From VBDM01 sp963699535 (GTDB lineage: Bacteria; Pseudomonadota; Gammaproteobacteria; Burkholderiales; SG8-39), in contig CAVOUJ010000031.1 of the NCBI GenBank assembly GCA_963699535.1, forward strand, positions 54,487-118,486: a stretch of 64,000 nucleotides of DNA. Reading direction: 5' to 3'. The translations under genes and the position numbers were made by a program. How positions within the stretch are numbered: the first letter of the stretch is position 1; each line of letters opens with the position of its first letter. This document shows positions 8,731 through 18,154 of this stretch, one piece after another. The notes under the pieces are model-generated. The model ran no database searches. It was not told the origin of the DNA and saw nothing but the letters and a program-made list of their open reading frames with translations.

Positions 8731-9522
8731 TCAGCCGAAGCGGCCGGTGATGTAGTCTTCGGTTTCCTTCTTCTTCGGCTTGATGAAGACTTCATCGGTC
8801 ACGCCGAACTCGATCAGCTCGCCGAGATACATGTAGGCAGTGTAGTCCGAAACGCGCGCCGCCTGTTGCATGTTGTGAGTCACGATCACTATCGTGTAGT
8901 CGTTCTTCAGCTCGTGAACGAGCTCTTCGATCCTGCCAGTGGAAATCGGGTCGAGCGCCGAGCACGGCTCATCGAGCAGCAAGACCTCGGGTTTGACGGC
9001 TATGCCGCGCGCGATGCACAAGCGCTGCTGCTGACCGCCCGACAAACTCGTGCCACTCTGCTTCAGCTTGTCCTTCGCCTCCTCCCAAAGTGCGGCCTTG
9101 CGCAGCGCCCACTCGACGCGCTCATCCATTTCCCTCAGGGTGAGAGTCTCGTAGAGGCGCACGCCGAATGCGATGTTGTCGTAGATCGACATCGGAAAAG
9201 GCGTCGGCTTCTGGAAAACCATGCCGACTTTCGCGCGCAGGCGGTTCAAGTCATGGCTCGGAGCCAGAACGTTTTCCCCATCCAGCAGGATTTCACCCTG
9301 CGCCTCCTGACCCGGATACAGCGCGTACATCCGGTTAAGGGTGCGCAGCAGCGTCGATTTCCCGCAGCCCGAGGGGCCGATGAACGCGGTCACCTTTCGT
9401 TCGGGAACCTCGAGGTTGATCTCTTTCAGGGCATGGAAGGTGCCGTAGTAGAAATTCAGATTCCTCACCAGGATTTTTTGTGCAACGGCCTCGTCGACCG
9501 GTTGCAGGACGGCGGCGTTCAT
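8731..9522 (-). CDS. pstB: Phosphate ABC transporter ATP-binding protein PstB
   Basis: ATPase of the high-affinity phosphate importer. Of 263 residues, Walker A is GPSGCGKS at about residues 49-56, the Q-loop is MVFQKPTPFPMS, the signature is SLSGGQQQRLCIARG, Walker B is VLLLDEPCSALDP and the switch His lies in VIVTHNMQQAARV. The ATG at 9522 lies 4 bp after the pstA stop. Part of an intact five-gene transport set with phoU and phoB. Confidence 0.97.
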   Translation of the reverse strand: MNAAVLQPVDEAVAQKILVRNLNFYYGTFHALKEINLEVPERKVTAFIGPSGCGKSTLLRTLNRMYALYPGQEAQGEILLDGENVLAPSHDLNRLRAKVGMVFQKPTPFPMSIYDNIAFGVRLYETLTLREMDERVEWALRKAALWEEAKDKLKQSGTSLSGGQQQRLCIARGIAVKPEVLLLDEPCSALDPISTGRIEELVHELKNDYTIVIVTHNMQQAARVSDYTAYMYLGELIEFGVTDEVFIKPKKKETEDYITGRFG

Positions 9523-9526
9523 AGTT

Positions 9527-10372
9527 TCAATATGTTGGGGTTCGTTCACGGAAGAATACGCGAGCCAGCACGTTGAGGACAAGCACGCTGAACGTGATGA
9601 GGAGCGCGCCCGCCCATGCGAGTTGCTGCCAGCTTTCGTACGGACTCATCGCGAACTGAAAGATGACCACGGGAAGGTTGGCCATGGGGGCGTTCATGTT
9701 GAGAGACCAGAATTGATTGTTCAGCGCCGTGAACAGCAGCGGCGCGGTCTCGCCGCTGATGCGTGCCACGGCGAGCAGAATGCCGGTGATGATACCGGCC
9801 TTGGCGGCGCGCACGGTTACGAACAGGATCACCTTCCATTGGGGTGCGCCCAGCGCCGCGGCCGCTTCGCGCAGGCTGTCGGGCACGAGGCGAAGCATGT
9901 TCTCAGTGGTCCGGATCACGACCGGGATGACGATCAAGGCGAGCGCCATGATCCCCGCCCATGCCGAGAAATGCTTGACGCGCACTACGTATGCCTCGTA
10001 GATGAACAAGCCGATCACGATGGAAGGCGCAGAGAGCAGGATGTCGTTGATGAAGCGTGTCGCCGGGGCAAGCCAGCCGCGGCTTCCGTATTCGCCGAGA
10101 TAGATCCCGGCCATGATGCCGATCGGCGTTCCGAGCAGCGTGCCCGCCGCGGCCATGATCAAGCTGCCCGCAATCGCATTCAGGAGCCCTCCGCTGCTGC
10201 CCGGGGGCGGCGTCGTCAGCAGAACCAGGTCCGGGCTGATCGCCCTGAACCCCGCCTCGAAGAGCGTGATCAAGATCCAGCCCAGCCAGAACAGCCCGAA
10301 CACCATCGCCAGCAACGACACGATCAGGTTGAAGCGGTTGATGAACAGCCGGCGCGTGTAGAGGCTCATCAT
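9527..10372 (-). CDS. pstA: Phosphate ABC transporter permease PstA
   Basis: Inner-membrane permease paired with PstC. Of 281 residues, about six are transmembrane segments. The coupling motif of ABC permeases is present in DSLREAAAALGAPQWKVI. Other family features are PPPGSSGGLLNAIAGS and GIMAGIYLGEYGSRGW. It lies between pstC and pstB in the usual order. Confidence 0.95.
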   Translation of the reverse strand: MMSLYTRRLFINRFNLIVSLLAMVFGLFWLGWILITLFEAGFRAISPDLVLLTTPPPGSSGGLLNAIAGSLIMAAAGTLLGTPIGIMAGIYLGEYGSRGWLAPATRFINDILLSAPSIVIGLFIYEAYVVRVKHFSAWAGIMALALIVIPVVIRTTENMLRLVPDSLREAAAALGAPQWKVILFVTVRAAKAGIITGILLAVARISGETAPLLFTALNNQFWSLNMNAPMANLPVVIFQFAMSPYESWQQLAWAGALLITFSVLVLNVLARVFFRERTPTY

Positions 10373-10382
10373 CGCGGCAAGC

Positions 10383-11402
10383 TCACGTCTTCTGCCCTTC
10401 CGCCTTTGCGAGCTGCATGAGAAGCAGCTTGGAGCAGGCCAGCACCACGAACGTGATCAGGAAAAGGATGAGGCCGAGCTCGATCAGCGAGGAAAAGTAG
10501 AGATCGCCTACGGCTTCGGTAAATTCATTGGCGAGCGTGGAGGCGATGCTGCTGCCCGGCGCCATCAGTGAGGTGGCGAGCCCATGGGCGTTGCCGATGA
10601 CGAACGTGACGGCCATGGTCTCGCCCAGGGCCCGGCCCAAGCCCAGCATGATTCCGCCGATCACGCCGACCTTGGTGTAGGGGAGCACCACGTGCCAGAC
10701 GACTTCCCAGGTCGTCGAGCCGAGCGCGTAAGCCGATTCCTTCAGCACTGCCGGCACGATATCGAACACGTCCCGCATCACCGAAGCGATGAACGGGATG
10801 ACCATGATGGCGAGAATGATGCCCGCCGTGAGAATGCCTATCCCCATCGGAGGTCCCTGGAACAGGCTGCCCGCAAGCGGGACCGCGCCCAGTGTGCTGG
10901 TGAGCGCCGGCTGAACGTAAGTCGCGAACACCGGGGCGAAGACAAACAGCCCCCACATGCCGTAGATGATGCTCGGAATCGCGGCCAGGAGCTCGATTGC
11001 AGTTCCCAGCGGCCGCCTCAGCCAGACCGGCGACAGTTCCGTAAGGAACAATGCGATGCCGAAACTCACCGGAATGCCGATCAGGAGGGCAATCAAGGAA
11101 GTCACCAGGGTGCCCACGATCGGCACCAAGGCACCGAATTCCTCGGTGACGGGGTTCCAGTGGGAGGTTGCGAGGAACTTGATGCCGAACGCGTTGAGCG
11201 CCGGCAGGCTGCCGACGATCAGCGTAATGATGATACCGGCGAGCAGAGCGAGGACGAGGAACGCAAACACGCGCGTCGCGTGGCGGAACGCGTGGTCAAG
11301 CCAGTACTGCCTTCTGAGACGCGCTTTTGAGATCGACACCGTGGAAATGTCGGAGAGGCCGCGGGGAAGCCTCTCCATCACGTTGTTGGCCACGGTGCTC
11401 AT
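10383..11402 (-). CDS. pstC: Phosphate ABC transporter permease PstC
   Basis: Second permease of the Pst importer. The 339-residue protein has a cytosolic N-terminus of about 45 residues and about six to seven membrane helices. PstC landmarks include SHWNPVTEEFGALVPIVGTL, LFLTELSPVW, AIPSIIYGMWGLFV and the EAA-like loop VLKESAYALGSTTWEVV. ATG 11402 follows the pstS stop by 34 bp. Confidence 0.96.
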   Translation of the reverse strand: MSTVANNVMERLPRGLSDISTVSISKARLRRQYWLDHAFRHATRVFAFLVLALLAGIIITLIVGSLPALNAFGIKFLATSHWNPVTEEFGALVPIVGTLVTSLIALLIGIPVSFGIALFLTELSPVWLRRPLGTAIELLAAIPSIIYGMWGLFVFAPVFATYVQPALTSTLGAVPLAGSLFQGPPMGIGILTAGIILAIMVIPFIASVMRDVFDIVPAVLKESAYALGSTTWEVVWHVVLPYTKVGVIGGIMLGLGRALGETMAVTFVIGNAHGLATSLMAPGSSIASTLANEFTEAVGDLYFSSLIELGLILFLITFVVLACSKLLLMQLAKAEGQKT

Positions 11403-11436
11403 TCTAGTCGCTCCGGTCGCCCCGCGCGGTTGCCCG

Positions 11437-12495
11437 CTACCAGATCGCTTTGCCGCCCGCGTCCTTGATCTGGCTCCTCCAAGCCGACTCCACCAGCTTC
11501 ACGACGTCGTCGGGCATGGGAATGTAGTCGAGCTCGAGCGCCATTTGGTCACCGCTCTGGAAGGCCCAACTGAAGAACTTCAGCACCTCTTTCGCCCTGT
11601 CGGGATTGGCCTGAGACTTGTGCATCAGGATGAAAGTGGCGCCGGTGATGGGCCAGCTGTTCTTGCCGGGCTCGTCAGTGAGGATCTCGTAGAATCCCGG
11701 CGCGTTCTTCCAGTCGGCGCCTGCCGCCGCAGACTGGAAGGTCTTGTCGTTCGGCGCCACGAATGCTCCTTCCTTGTTCTGCAGCAGGGTGTACGCCATC
11801 TTGTTCTGTTTGGCGTAGGCGTACTCGACGTAGCCGATCGCGCCTTTGATGCGTTGCACGAAGGAGGCGACGCCTTCGTTGCCTTTGCCGCCCGAGCTCG
11901 TCGGTGCCGGCCACGACACTGACGCGTTGTTGCCGACCTTGTTCTTCCACTCGGCGCTCACTTTGGACAGGTAGTTCGTGAAGATGAAGGTGGTTCCCGA
12001 GCCGTCCGCCCGATGGACGACGGTTATCGCCTGGTCCGGCAACCTGAGGTCGCTGTTGAGGCTGGCGATCCGGGAATCGTTCCACTTACTGATCTTGCCG
12101 AGATAGATGTCGGCGAGCACGTTCCCGGTCAGTTTCATCTGGCCAGGTTTCACGCCCTCGATATTCACCACGGGCACCACGCCGCCCATGACCATCGGAA
12201 ACTGTACGAGGCCGTCTTTGGCGAGTTCGTCGGCTTTCAGGGGGGCGTCCGAAGCGCCAAAATCAACCGTCTTTGCTCGGATCTGCTTGATGCCGCCGCC
12301 GGACCCGATCGACTGGTAGTTCATTCCTACGCCTGTCTTTTGCCTGTAGGCCTCCGCCCATTTGGCGTAAATCGGGTAGGGGAACGTCGCTCCGGCGCCG
12401 GTGATGTCGGCGGCCGAGCCGACTGGGCTCAGCAGGCCCAGCGCGATCGCCGAGGCGGCGAGGAAACGTGTTTTGCGAAGATGTGTGATTTGCAT
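11437..12495 (-). CDS. pstS: Phosphate ABC transporter substrate-binding protein PstS
   Basis: Periplasmic phosphate receptor. The 352-residue precursor has a signal peptide ending near LLSPVGSAAD. The mature protein starts ITGAGATFPYPIYAKW and contains the phosphate-binding loops SIGSGGGIKQI, DFGASDAPL and HRADGSGTTFIF. I chose ATG 12495 because GGAGG lies a few bases upstream; the in-frame ATG at 12573 lacks this. First gene of the operon, preceded by an AT-rich promoter region. Confidence 0.96.
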   Translation of the reverse strand: MQITHLRKTRFLAASAIALGLLSPVGSAADITGAGATFPYPIYAKWAEAYRQKTGVGMNYQSIGSGGGIKQIRAKTVDFGASDAPLKADELAKDGLVQFPMVMGGVVPVVNIEGVKPGQMKLTGNVLADIYLGKISKWNDSRIASLNSDLRLPDQAITVVHRADGSGTTFIFTNYLSKVSAEWKNKVGNNASVSWPAPTSSGGKGNEGVASFVQRIKGAIGYVEYAYAKQNKMAYTLLQNKEGAFVAPNDKTFQSAAAGADWKNAPGFYEILTDEPGKNSWPITGATFILMHKSQANPDRAKEVLKFFSWAFQSGDQMALELDYIPMPDDVVKLVESAWRSQIKDAGGKAIW

Positions 12496-12573
12496 GGAAC
12501 CTCCAAGAAATGTCAGAACTGTGGGAAGCTCATGCATCGTACTGAACCGATATTTCAGAAAAATTACATTCAC

Positions 12574-12602
12574 AATAAATAAATATTTGAATCCTTAGTC
12601 AA
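12574..12602 (-). promoter_or_regulatory. Candidate promoter of the pst operon
   Basis: The 183 bp between potD and pstS are clearly AT-richer than their surroundings. On the minus strand, TTGACT (12602-12597) is followed after 17 bp by TTTATT (12579-12574), a plausible sigma-70 promoter about 75 bp before the pstS start. I looked for Pho boxes (direct CTGTCAT-like repeats) and saw only a single TTCTGACAT nearer the gene, not a convincing pair. Confidence 0.35.
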
Positions 12603-12678
12603 TACATTCAATAGCTTGCGTTCTCTTGGAGTCGCGTCAGCAACTGCTGAGTGTTTCGAGGGGGATCGCCGAGAGCCG

Positions 12679-13737
12679 TCACCGCACCTTGATTTCTATC
12701 CACATGCGGTTCAGAAGCCGCCGCTGCCTGCGGTCGAGATCGTGAAGCATCTCCATGCGCTCGATCGCGGCCTTGTCGGGGAACACCGCCCGGTTTTGCG
12801 CGATATCGGGGTGGATGTACTGCATCGCGTCGGCGTTGGGATTGCCGGCGCCGATGGCATTGGTCAGCTCCGCCGAATTGCGGCCGTCGAGCATGAAGTC
12901 CATGAAGCGGTGCGCGAGGTCCGGGCGCGGGCCGCTCTTGTGCAGCACCATGTTGTCGAGCGCGAGCACCGCGCCTTCCTTCGGCGTCGAGTAGCCGATG
13001 GTGAACTTCCGGCCGGCGGCCTTGGCGTCCTGGGCCGCGGTGAACATGTCGTTCGAATAGCCGTGCGCGAGCCAGATGTTGCCGACGGTCAGCTCCTTGA
13101 TGTAGGAAGCCGCGTTGAACGCCGCCCAATAGGGCTTGGCGCGCAGGATCAGGTCGCGCGCCTTCTTCCAGTGCGCCTCGTCGACGTCGTTCACCGAGTA
13201 GCCGAGGTATTTCAGCGCGGCGGCGATGAGCTCCCTCTGGCTGTCGAGCACGGTGACCTTGCCCTTGATGCGCTCCAGGTACCTCGGCTCGAAAATCGCC
13301 GCCCAGGTGTCGGTGGGAATACCTCGCTCTTTCATCTTCTCGACGTTGTAGCCGAGGAGCGTCACCGAGTAGGCGTAAGGGACCGAGTATTGGTTTCCGG
13401 GATCGAAGAACTCGCCCATGAATGCGGGCTTGATGTTCTTCAGATTGGGCAGGAGGCGCTTGTCCAGGGGCCGCAGGGCGCCTTGCTGGATGAGGTTCTG
13501 GACCGCGTTGCCGGTGGGCACCAGGATGTCGTAGCCGGTCGCCCCGGCGGCGAGCTTGGCGAGCATCTCCTCGTTGTCGGCGTAGTAGTCCTGCACGAGC
13601 TTGCAGCCGCAGGACTTCTCGAAACGCCTGACCGTATCCGGCGTGATGTAATTGTTCCAGTTGTACAGGTGCAGCACGTCCGCGGCCGCTGCGGGCAGGG
13701 CCGCAAGGAGCGCCGGAACCCAAAGCCACGAGCGCAC
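12679..13737 (-). CDS. potD: Spermidine/putrescine-binding periplasmic protein
   Basis: Receptor of the polyamine ABC importer. The 352-residue protein has a signal peptide ending near ALPAAAAD, then the hallmark LHLYNWNNYITPDTV, followed by YYADNEEMLAKLAAG, GYDILVPTGNAV and NIWLAHGYSNDMF. GTG 13737 gives a normal signal peptide and lies 5 bp from the potC stop. The frame stays open far into potC, but that stretch is a shadow. Last gene of potABCD. Confidence 0.92.
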   Translation of the reverse strand: MRSWLWVPALLAALPAAAADVLHLYNWNNYITPDTVRRFEKSCGCKLVQDYYADNEEMLAKLAAGATGYDILVPTGNAVQNLIQQGALRPLDKRLLPNLKNIKPAFMGEFFDPGNQYSVPYAYSVTLLGYNVEKMKERGIPTDTWAAIFEPRYLERIKGKVTVLDSQRELIAAALKYLGYSVNDVDEAHWKKARDLILRAKPYWAAFNAASYIKELTVGNIWLAHGYSNDMFTAAQDAKAAGRKFTIGYSTPKEGAVLALDNMVLHKSGPRPDLAHRFMDFMLDGRNSAELTNAIGAGNPNADAMQYIHPDIAQNRAVFPDKAAIERMEMLHDLDRRQRRLLNRMWIEIKVR

Positions 13738-13742
13738 GCGCT

Positions 13743-14522
13743 TCAGCCTTCTCCGCGCAGCACGTCCGGCGCGAGGCGCGAGGCGATCACGATCATGGTG
13801 AGCGTGAGGACCATGAGGAGCGTCGAGACGGCGTTCACTTCCGGGGTTACGGCCACCTTGATCATGGTGTAGATCTGCAGCGGCAGGGTCGAGACGCCGA
13901 CGCCGGTGGTGAAGAAGGTGATGACGAAGTCGTCGATCGAGAGGGTGAAGCTCATCAGCGCCCCGGCGATCACGCCCGGCATGATGAGCGGCAGGGTGAC
14001 CAGCCTGAAGGTCTGCCAGGGGGTGGCGCCCAGGTCGCGCGCGGCCTCGAAAATCGATTCGTCCATGCCCGCGAGGCGCGCGCGCACGACGATGGCGACG
14101 AAGCCGATGCAGAAAGTGATGTGGGCGATGATGACCGTGCCCAGGCTCAGGGACTGCTCGCCGAACACCGAGATGAAGAAGACGAGGAGCGACACGCCGA
14201 GCAGGATCTCCGGCATCGCCACCGGAGTGAGCACCATGAAGGGCAGGAACCGCGGCTTGTAGCGGTGCATGGCGATGCCCGCCATGGTGCCGAGGACCGT
14301 CGCGACGATCGAGGCGGTGACGGCGATGAAGAGCGAGTTTCGCGCGGCGGCTAGCATGGCCTCGTCGGCGAAAAGCGTCTGGTACCAGCTCCAGGTGAAG
14401 CCTACCCATTCGGCGTTCAGCTTCGAGTCGTTGAACGAGAAGAGCACCACGATGGCGAGCGGAACGTAGAGGAACGCGTACACGCCGAGCGACGCGCCCC
14501 ACAGCCACCAGGATCTACGCAC
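13743..14522 (-). CDS. potC: Spermidine/putrescine ABC transporter permease PotC
   Basis: 259-residue inner-membrane permease with about six helices. It starts with VYAFLYVPLAIVVLFSFNDSK, typical of PotC/PotI. The coupling loop is FEAARDLGATPWQTFRLVTLP and a later family segment is SIDDFVITFFTTG. It overlaps the potB stop by 8 bp (14515-14522), consistent with translational coupling. Confidence 0.94.
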   Translation of the reverse strand: MRRSWWLWGASLGVYAFLYVPLAIVVLFSFNDSKLNAEWVGFTWSWYQTLFADEAMLAAARNSLFIAVTASIVATVLGTMAGIAMHRYKPRFLPFMVLTPVAMPEILLGVSLLVFFISVFGEQSLSLGTVIIAHITFCIGFVAIVVRARLAGMDESIFEAARDLGATPWQTFRLVTLPLIMPGVIAGALMSFTLSIDDFVITFFTTGVGVSTLPLQIYTMIKVAVTPEVNAVSTLLMVLTLTMIVIASRLAPDVLRGEG

Positions 14523-15428
14523 GCGCCGTTCCTTTCTTCGCCAGCCACGCGGCCGCCGCCGCCACCGCGAGCACCGCGAGCGTGAGCATGATCGACAGCA
14601 TCGAGCCGAAGGGCCAGTCGCGCGTTCCGAGAAAGGCCTCCTTGATCATGTTTCCGACCATCCAGTCGTCCTTGCCGCCGAGGATCTCCGGGATCGCGAA
14701 CATGCCGAGCACCGGGATGAATACCAGCGCTGCGCCGGAAAAGACGCCGGGCAGCGACAGCGGAAAGGTCACGCGCCAGAAGCGGCTCCAAGCGTTCGCG
14801 CCCAGGTCCTGCGCGGCGTCGAGCAGCACCGGGTCGTGCTTCTCGAGGTTGGTGTAGAGCGGCAGGATCATGAAGGGCAGGTGCACGTAGACCATGCCGA
14901 CGACCACGGCGAACCCCGAGAAGAGCAGCGACAGGGGCTCGATGCCGCGTGCGCAAGGATGTAGTTGACCGGCCGCAGGAAGACCGACTGATCGCCGAGG
15001 ATGATCATCCAGGCGTACACGCGCACCAGGAAGTTGCTCGCGAACGGCAGCACGACGAGCAGCACCATGAAGTCGCGGTGGCGCTTGGGGCTGCGCGCGA
15101 TCAGGAGCGCGAGCGGATAGGCCATCACGAGGCACACGAGCGTCGTCAGCAGCGCGACGCCGAAGGATTTGGCCAGGATCTGGAAGTAGATCGAGTCGCC
15201 GAAGAATATCCCGTAGTTCTCGGCCGTGAGCCCCGCATCCTCGCCGGGACGGGTGGCGGCGAGCGGCGCGAGCCCGCCGAACTCCCCGGGATAGCGGAAC
15301 GAGGCGACCACCATGATGAGCGAAGGCAGCGCGAAGAAGACGAGCAGGAACAGGAACGGCGGCCCGGTCACGAGCCAGCGGGTGACGCTCTCCGGGTTCG
15401 GCTTGATCATCAGATTGCGAGGGGACAT
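14515..15428 (-). CDS. potB: Spermidine/putrescine ABC transporter permease PotB, frameshifted
   Basis: Partner permease of PotC. The N-terminal part (15428 to about 14950) has GPPFLFLLVFFALPSLIMVV, YFQILAKSFGVAL and FLVRVYAWMIILGDQS. The C-terminal part continues in another frame as GMVYVHLPFMILPLYTNLEK, LDAAQDLGANAWSRFW and FAIPEILGG. The break is at about 14950: HAGIEPL is restored if GCGGC were GCGGGC, a lost G in a G run. Total length, about 304 residues, matches the family. ATG 15410 is an alternative start. Confidence 0.88.
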
Positions 15429-15467
15429 CTCCCCTCGTGCCCTCCCGGCATGGTGGAGCGGGTTCTT

Positions 15468-16554
15468 TCAATCACGCAGAAAGCTTCCGGCGTCGTGTCG
15501 CCAGCTCACGCGCACCGCGTCGCCGACCTCGAAGAAGGTGGCCCGGCCGGGGGCGGAGTTCGGCAGCAGCGCCTCGATGCGCGTGCCGTTGGGCAGCTCG
15601 ACGATGTAGGTCGTGACGTCGCCGATGTACAGGAGATCGTGCACCCTGCCCGTGAAATGATTCTTCAGGTCGTGCTGCGCGTCGGGCTCGCCGATGCGCA
15701 CCTGCTCCGGCCTGAGCGCGAGCACGCCGCGCTCGCCCGCTCGCGCGCCCTCGCGCGGCGGCGCCGTCACCTCGCCGAGGCCCTTCACCTCGAGCCTGAG
15801 CCCGGACGCGGACGCCTCGATGACGTCCGCTTCGAGGATGTTGCACTTGCCGATGAAATCGGCGACGAAGCGGTTCACGGGAAGTCCGTAGATCTTGGAG
15901 GGTTCGTCCAGCTGCTCGATTCGACCTTCGTTCATCACCGCGATGCGGTGCGACAGCGCCAGGGCCTCGGACTGCGCATGCGTGACGAACACGAAGGTGA
16001 CACCGACGTCCCGCTGCAGCGCGATCAGCTCGAGCTGCATCTCCTCGCGCAGCTTGGCGTCGAGGGCGCCCAGCGGCTCGTCGAGCAGCAGCACGCGCGG
16101 CCGGTTGACGAGCGAGCGGGCGAGCGCCACGCGCTGCTTCTGGCCGCCGGAGAGCTCGTGCGGCAGGTGTCCGCCCTTGTCCTCGAGGTGAACCAGGCCG
16201 AGCGCCTCCCTGACTTTCGCCTGGGTCTCCTCGGGTGATTTGCCGGCCATCTTGAGCGGGAAGGCGATGTTCTGCGATACCGTCATGTGCGGGAAGAGCG
16301 CGTAGCTCTGGAACACGGTGTGGATGGGGCGCTTCTCCGGCGGAGTGCCGACCATGTCGCGGCCATCGAGGAAAATCGGCCCCGGCGTCGGGCAGGTCGA
16401 AGCCCGCGATCATGCGCAGGAGCGTGGTCTTGCCGCAGCCCGAAGGCCCGAGCAGGGTGAAGAACTCGCCTGCTTCGATGGCGATGCTGACGTTGTCGAC
16501 GGCGACGAGCGCCCCGAAACGGCGCGTGACCTTCCTGATCTCGAGAAGCGCCAT
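15468..16554 (-). CDS. potA: Spermidine/putrescine ABC transporter ATPase PotA, frameshifted
   Basis: ATPase of the polyamine importer and first gene of potABCD. The N-terminal frame has Walker A LGPSGCGKTT at about residues 34-43. After a shift near 16380 come the Q-loop region VFQSYALFPHMTV, signature LSGGQKQRVALARS, Walker B VLLLDEPLGALD and H-loop FVTHAQSEAL. The C-terminal TOBE region has VLALRPEQVRIG. The shift is explained by one extra C in GGGGCCGATT. The full protein is about 361 residues, normal for PotA. Confidence 0.9.
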
Positions 16555-16558
16555 GGGC

Positions 16559-18079
16559 TTAGATCTTACCGATCAGCGCCCATATCAGGGCGATCGCGGC
16601 GATCGCAGCGATCGTGACTGCGATTGCCATCATTCTGTTGCGCCGGCGCTCGACCGCGAGCAGCTCGTCGAGCGCGCGCTCGATGCGCTCGACGCGGTCG
16701 TCGGCGAGCGCCCGGTGCAACAGGCGCGGCAGCTGCGGCAGCATCGTCGCCCAGCGCGGCGCCTCGTTGCGCAGCGCGCGCAGCAGACCCTTCAGGCCCA
16801 CCTGCTCGCGCATCCAGTTCTCGAGGAACGGCTTCGCGGTGGTCCACAGGTCGAGGTCGGGGTCGAGCTGGCGCCCCAGCCCTTCGATATTGAGGAGGGT
16901 CTTCTGCAGCATGACGAGCTGCGGCTGGATCTCGACGTTGAAGCGGCGCGAGGTCTGGAACAGGCGCAGCAGCGCCCGCCCGAAGGAGATTTCCTTGAGC
17001 GGCCGGTCGAAGAACGGCTCGCACACCGCGCGAATCGCGCCCTTCGAACTCGTCCATGCGCGTGTCGGCCGGCACCCAGCCCGCCTCGAGGTGCGCCCGC
17101 GCCACGCGCGCGTAGTCTCGCTGGAAGAAACCCGAGGAAGTTCTGCGCGAGATACTGCTTGTCCACTTCCGTGAGCGTGCCCATGATGCCGAAATCGAGC
17201 GCCACGTAGCGGCCTTCGGGCGTGACCAGAATGTTGCCCGGATGCATGTCGGCGTGAAAGAAGGCGTCGCGGAACACCTGGGTGAAAAAGATCTCGACGC
17301 CGGTGCGCGCGAGCTTCGGGATGTCCACGCCCTGCCGGCGCAGCTCCTCGACTTGGCTCACCGGCGTGCCGTGCATCCGCTGCATGGTCATGACGGTGTT
17401 CGTGCACCAGTCCCAGTAGACCTCGGGCACGGCAAGCAGCGGCGAGTCCAGGAAGTTGCGGCGAAGCTGGCTTGCATGCGCCGCCTCGCGCATGAGGTCG
17501 AGCTCCTCGAACAAATGTCGTGCGAATTCGGCGACGACTTCGCGCGGCTTGAGGCGCCTGCCGTCGGCCCAGAAGCGCTCGACGAGGCCCGCTGCCGCGT
17601 CCATCAGCGCGAGGTCTTTCGCAATCACCGGCATCATTCCCGGGCGCAGGATCTTGACTGCAGCCTCGGTGCCTCCTGGAAGCACGGCGACGTGCACCTG
17701 CGCGACCGAGGCGCTCGCGATGGGCTGCGGCTCGAACTTCTCGAAGACCTTTGCGATCGGCTTGCCGAAGGCGCGTTCGACTTCGGCAATGGCGAGCTCG
17801 GCTGCGAACGGCGGCACCTGATCCTGCAGCTTCGCCAGCTCGTCGGCGATATCCGGGGGCAGGAGGTCGCGGCGCGTCGAGAGCACCTGGCCGAACTTGA
17901 CGAAAATCGGGCCGAGCGCCTCGAGCGCGCGGCGCAGCCTCACGCCGCGCGGCTCGCTTCAGCGACCGAAAAAAGAGAACCGCGTTGACCGCGCGCGCCA
18001 GGCGGCTCCCCGAGGCGAGCGCGAACTCGTCCAACCCGAAGCGCAGGGTTATCCAGAAGATCTTGACGAGGCGGAGCAA
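16559..18079 (-). CDS. ubiB: UbiB family kinase-like ubiquinone biosynthesis protein, frameshifted
   Basis: Atypical protein-kinase-like ATPase needed for ubiquinone synthesis, membrane-bound at its C-terminus. Read piecewise from ATG 18079: VNAVLFFRSLKRA; then LGPIFVKFGQVLSTRRDLLPP with the invariant KxGQ motif; QPIASASVAQVHVA (A-rich nucleotide loop); DAFFHADMHPGNILV; and ALDFGIMGTL. The tail has hydrophobic helices (IAAIAAIALIWALI). Three shifts are needed, near 17950, 17134 and 17044. The last two are restored by removing one T from TTT and one G from GGG. Total about 506 residues, as expected. Confidence 0.88.
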   Translation of the reverse strand: MLRLVKIFWITLRFGLDEFALASGSRLARAVNAVLFFRSLKRAARREAAPRARGARPDFRQVRPGALDAPRPPAPGYRRRAGEAAGSGAAVRSRARHCRSRTRLRQADRKGLREVRAAAHRERLGRAGARRRASRRHRGCSQDPAPGNDAGDCERPRADGRGSGPRRALLGRRQAPQAARSRRRIRTTFVRGARPHARGGACKPASPQLPGLAAACRARGLLGLVHEHRHDHAADARHAGEPSRGAAPAGRGHPEARAHRRRDLFHPGVPRRLLSRRHASGQHSGHARRPLRGARFRHHGHAHGSGQAVSRAELPRVSSSETTRAWRGRTSRRAGCRPTRAWTSSKGAIRAVCEPFFDRPLKEISFGRALLRLFQTSRRFNVEIQPQLVMLQKTLLNIEGLGRQLDPDLDLWTTAKPFLENWMREQVGLKGLLRALRNEAPRWATMLPQLPRLLHRALADDRVERIERALDELLAVERRRNRMMAIAVTIAAIAAIALIWALIGKI

Positions 18080-18154
18080 GGAGTTGAGACGACCCCGAGA
18101 GAAGGGGCCAATTTACCAGAATTGGTCACAGCCCCCTTCTCCAGCAAGCTCCTC

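Noticed and set aside
12500..12610. Pho box upstream of pstS
   Set aside because: Only one CTGACAT-like half-site is visible. A pair at 11-bp spacing was not found, so a PhoB site is not claimed.
12679..14508. A single open frame that looks like a PotC-PotD fusion of 609 codons
   Set aside because: The upstream half is an out-of-frame shadow of potC. Real PotD begins at GTG 13737 with a signal peptide, and potC has its own normal stop at 13743.
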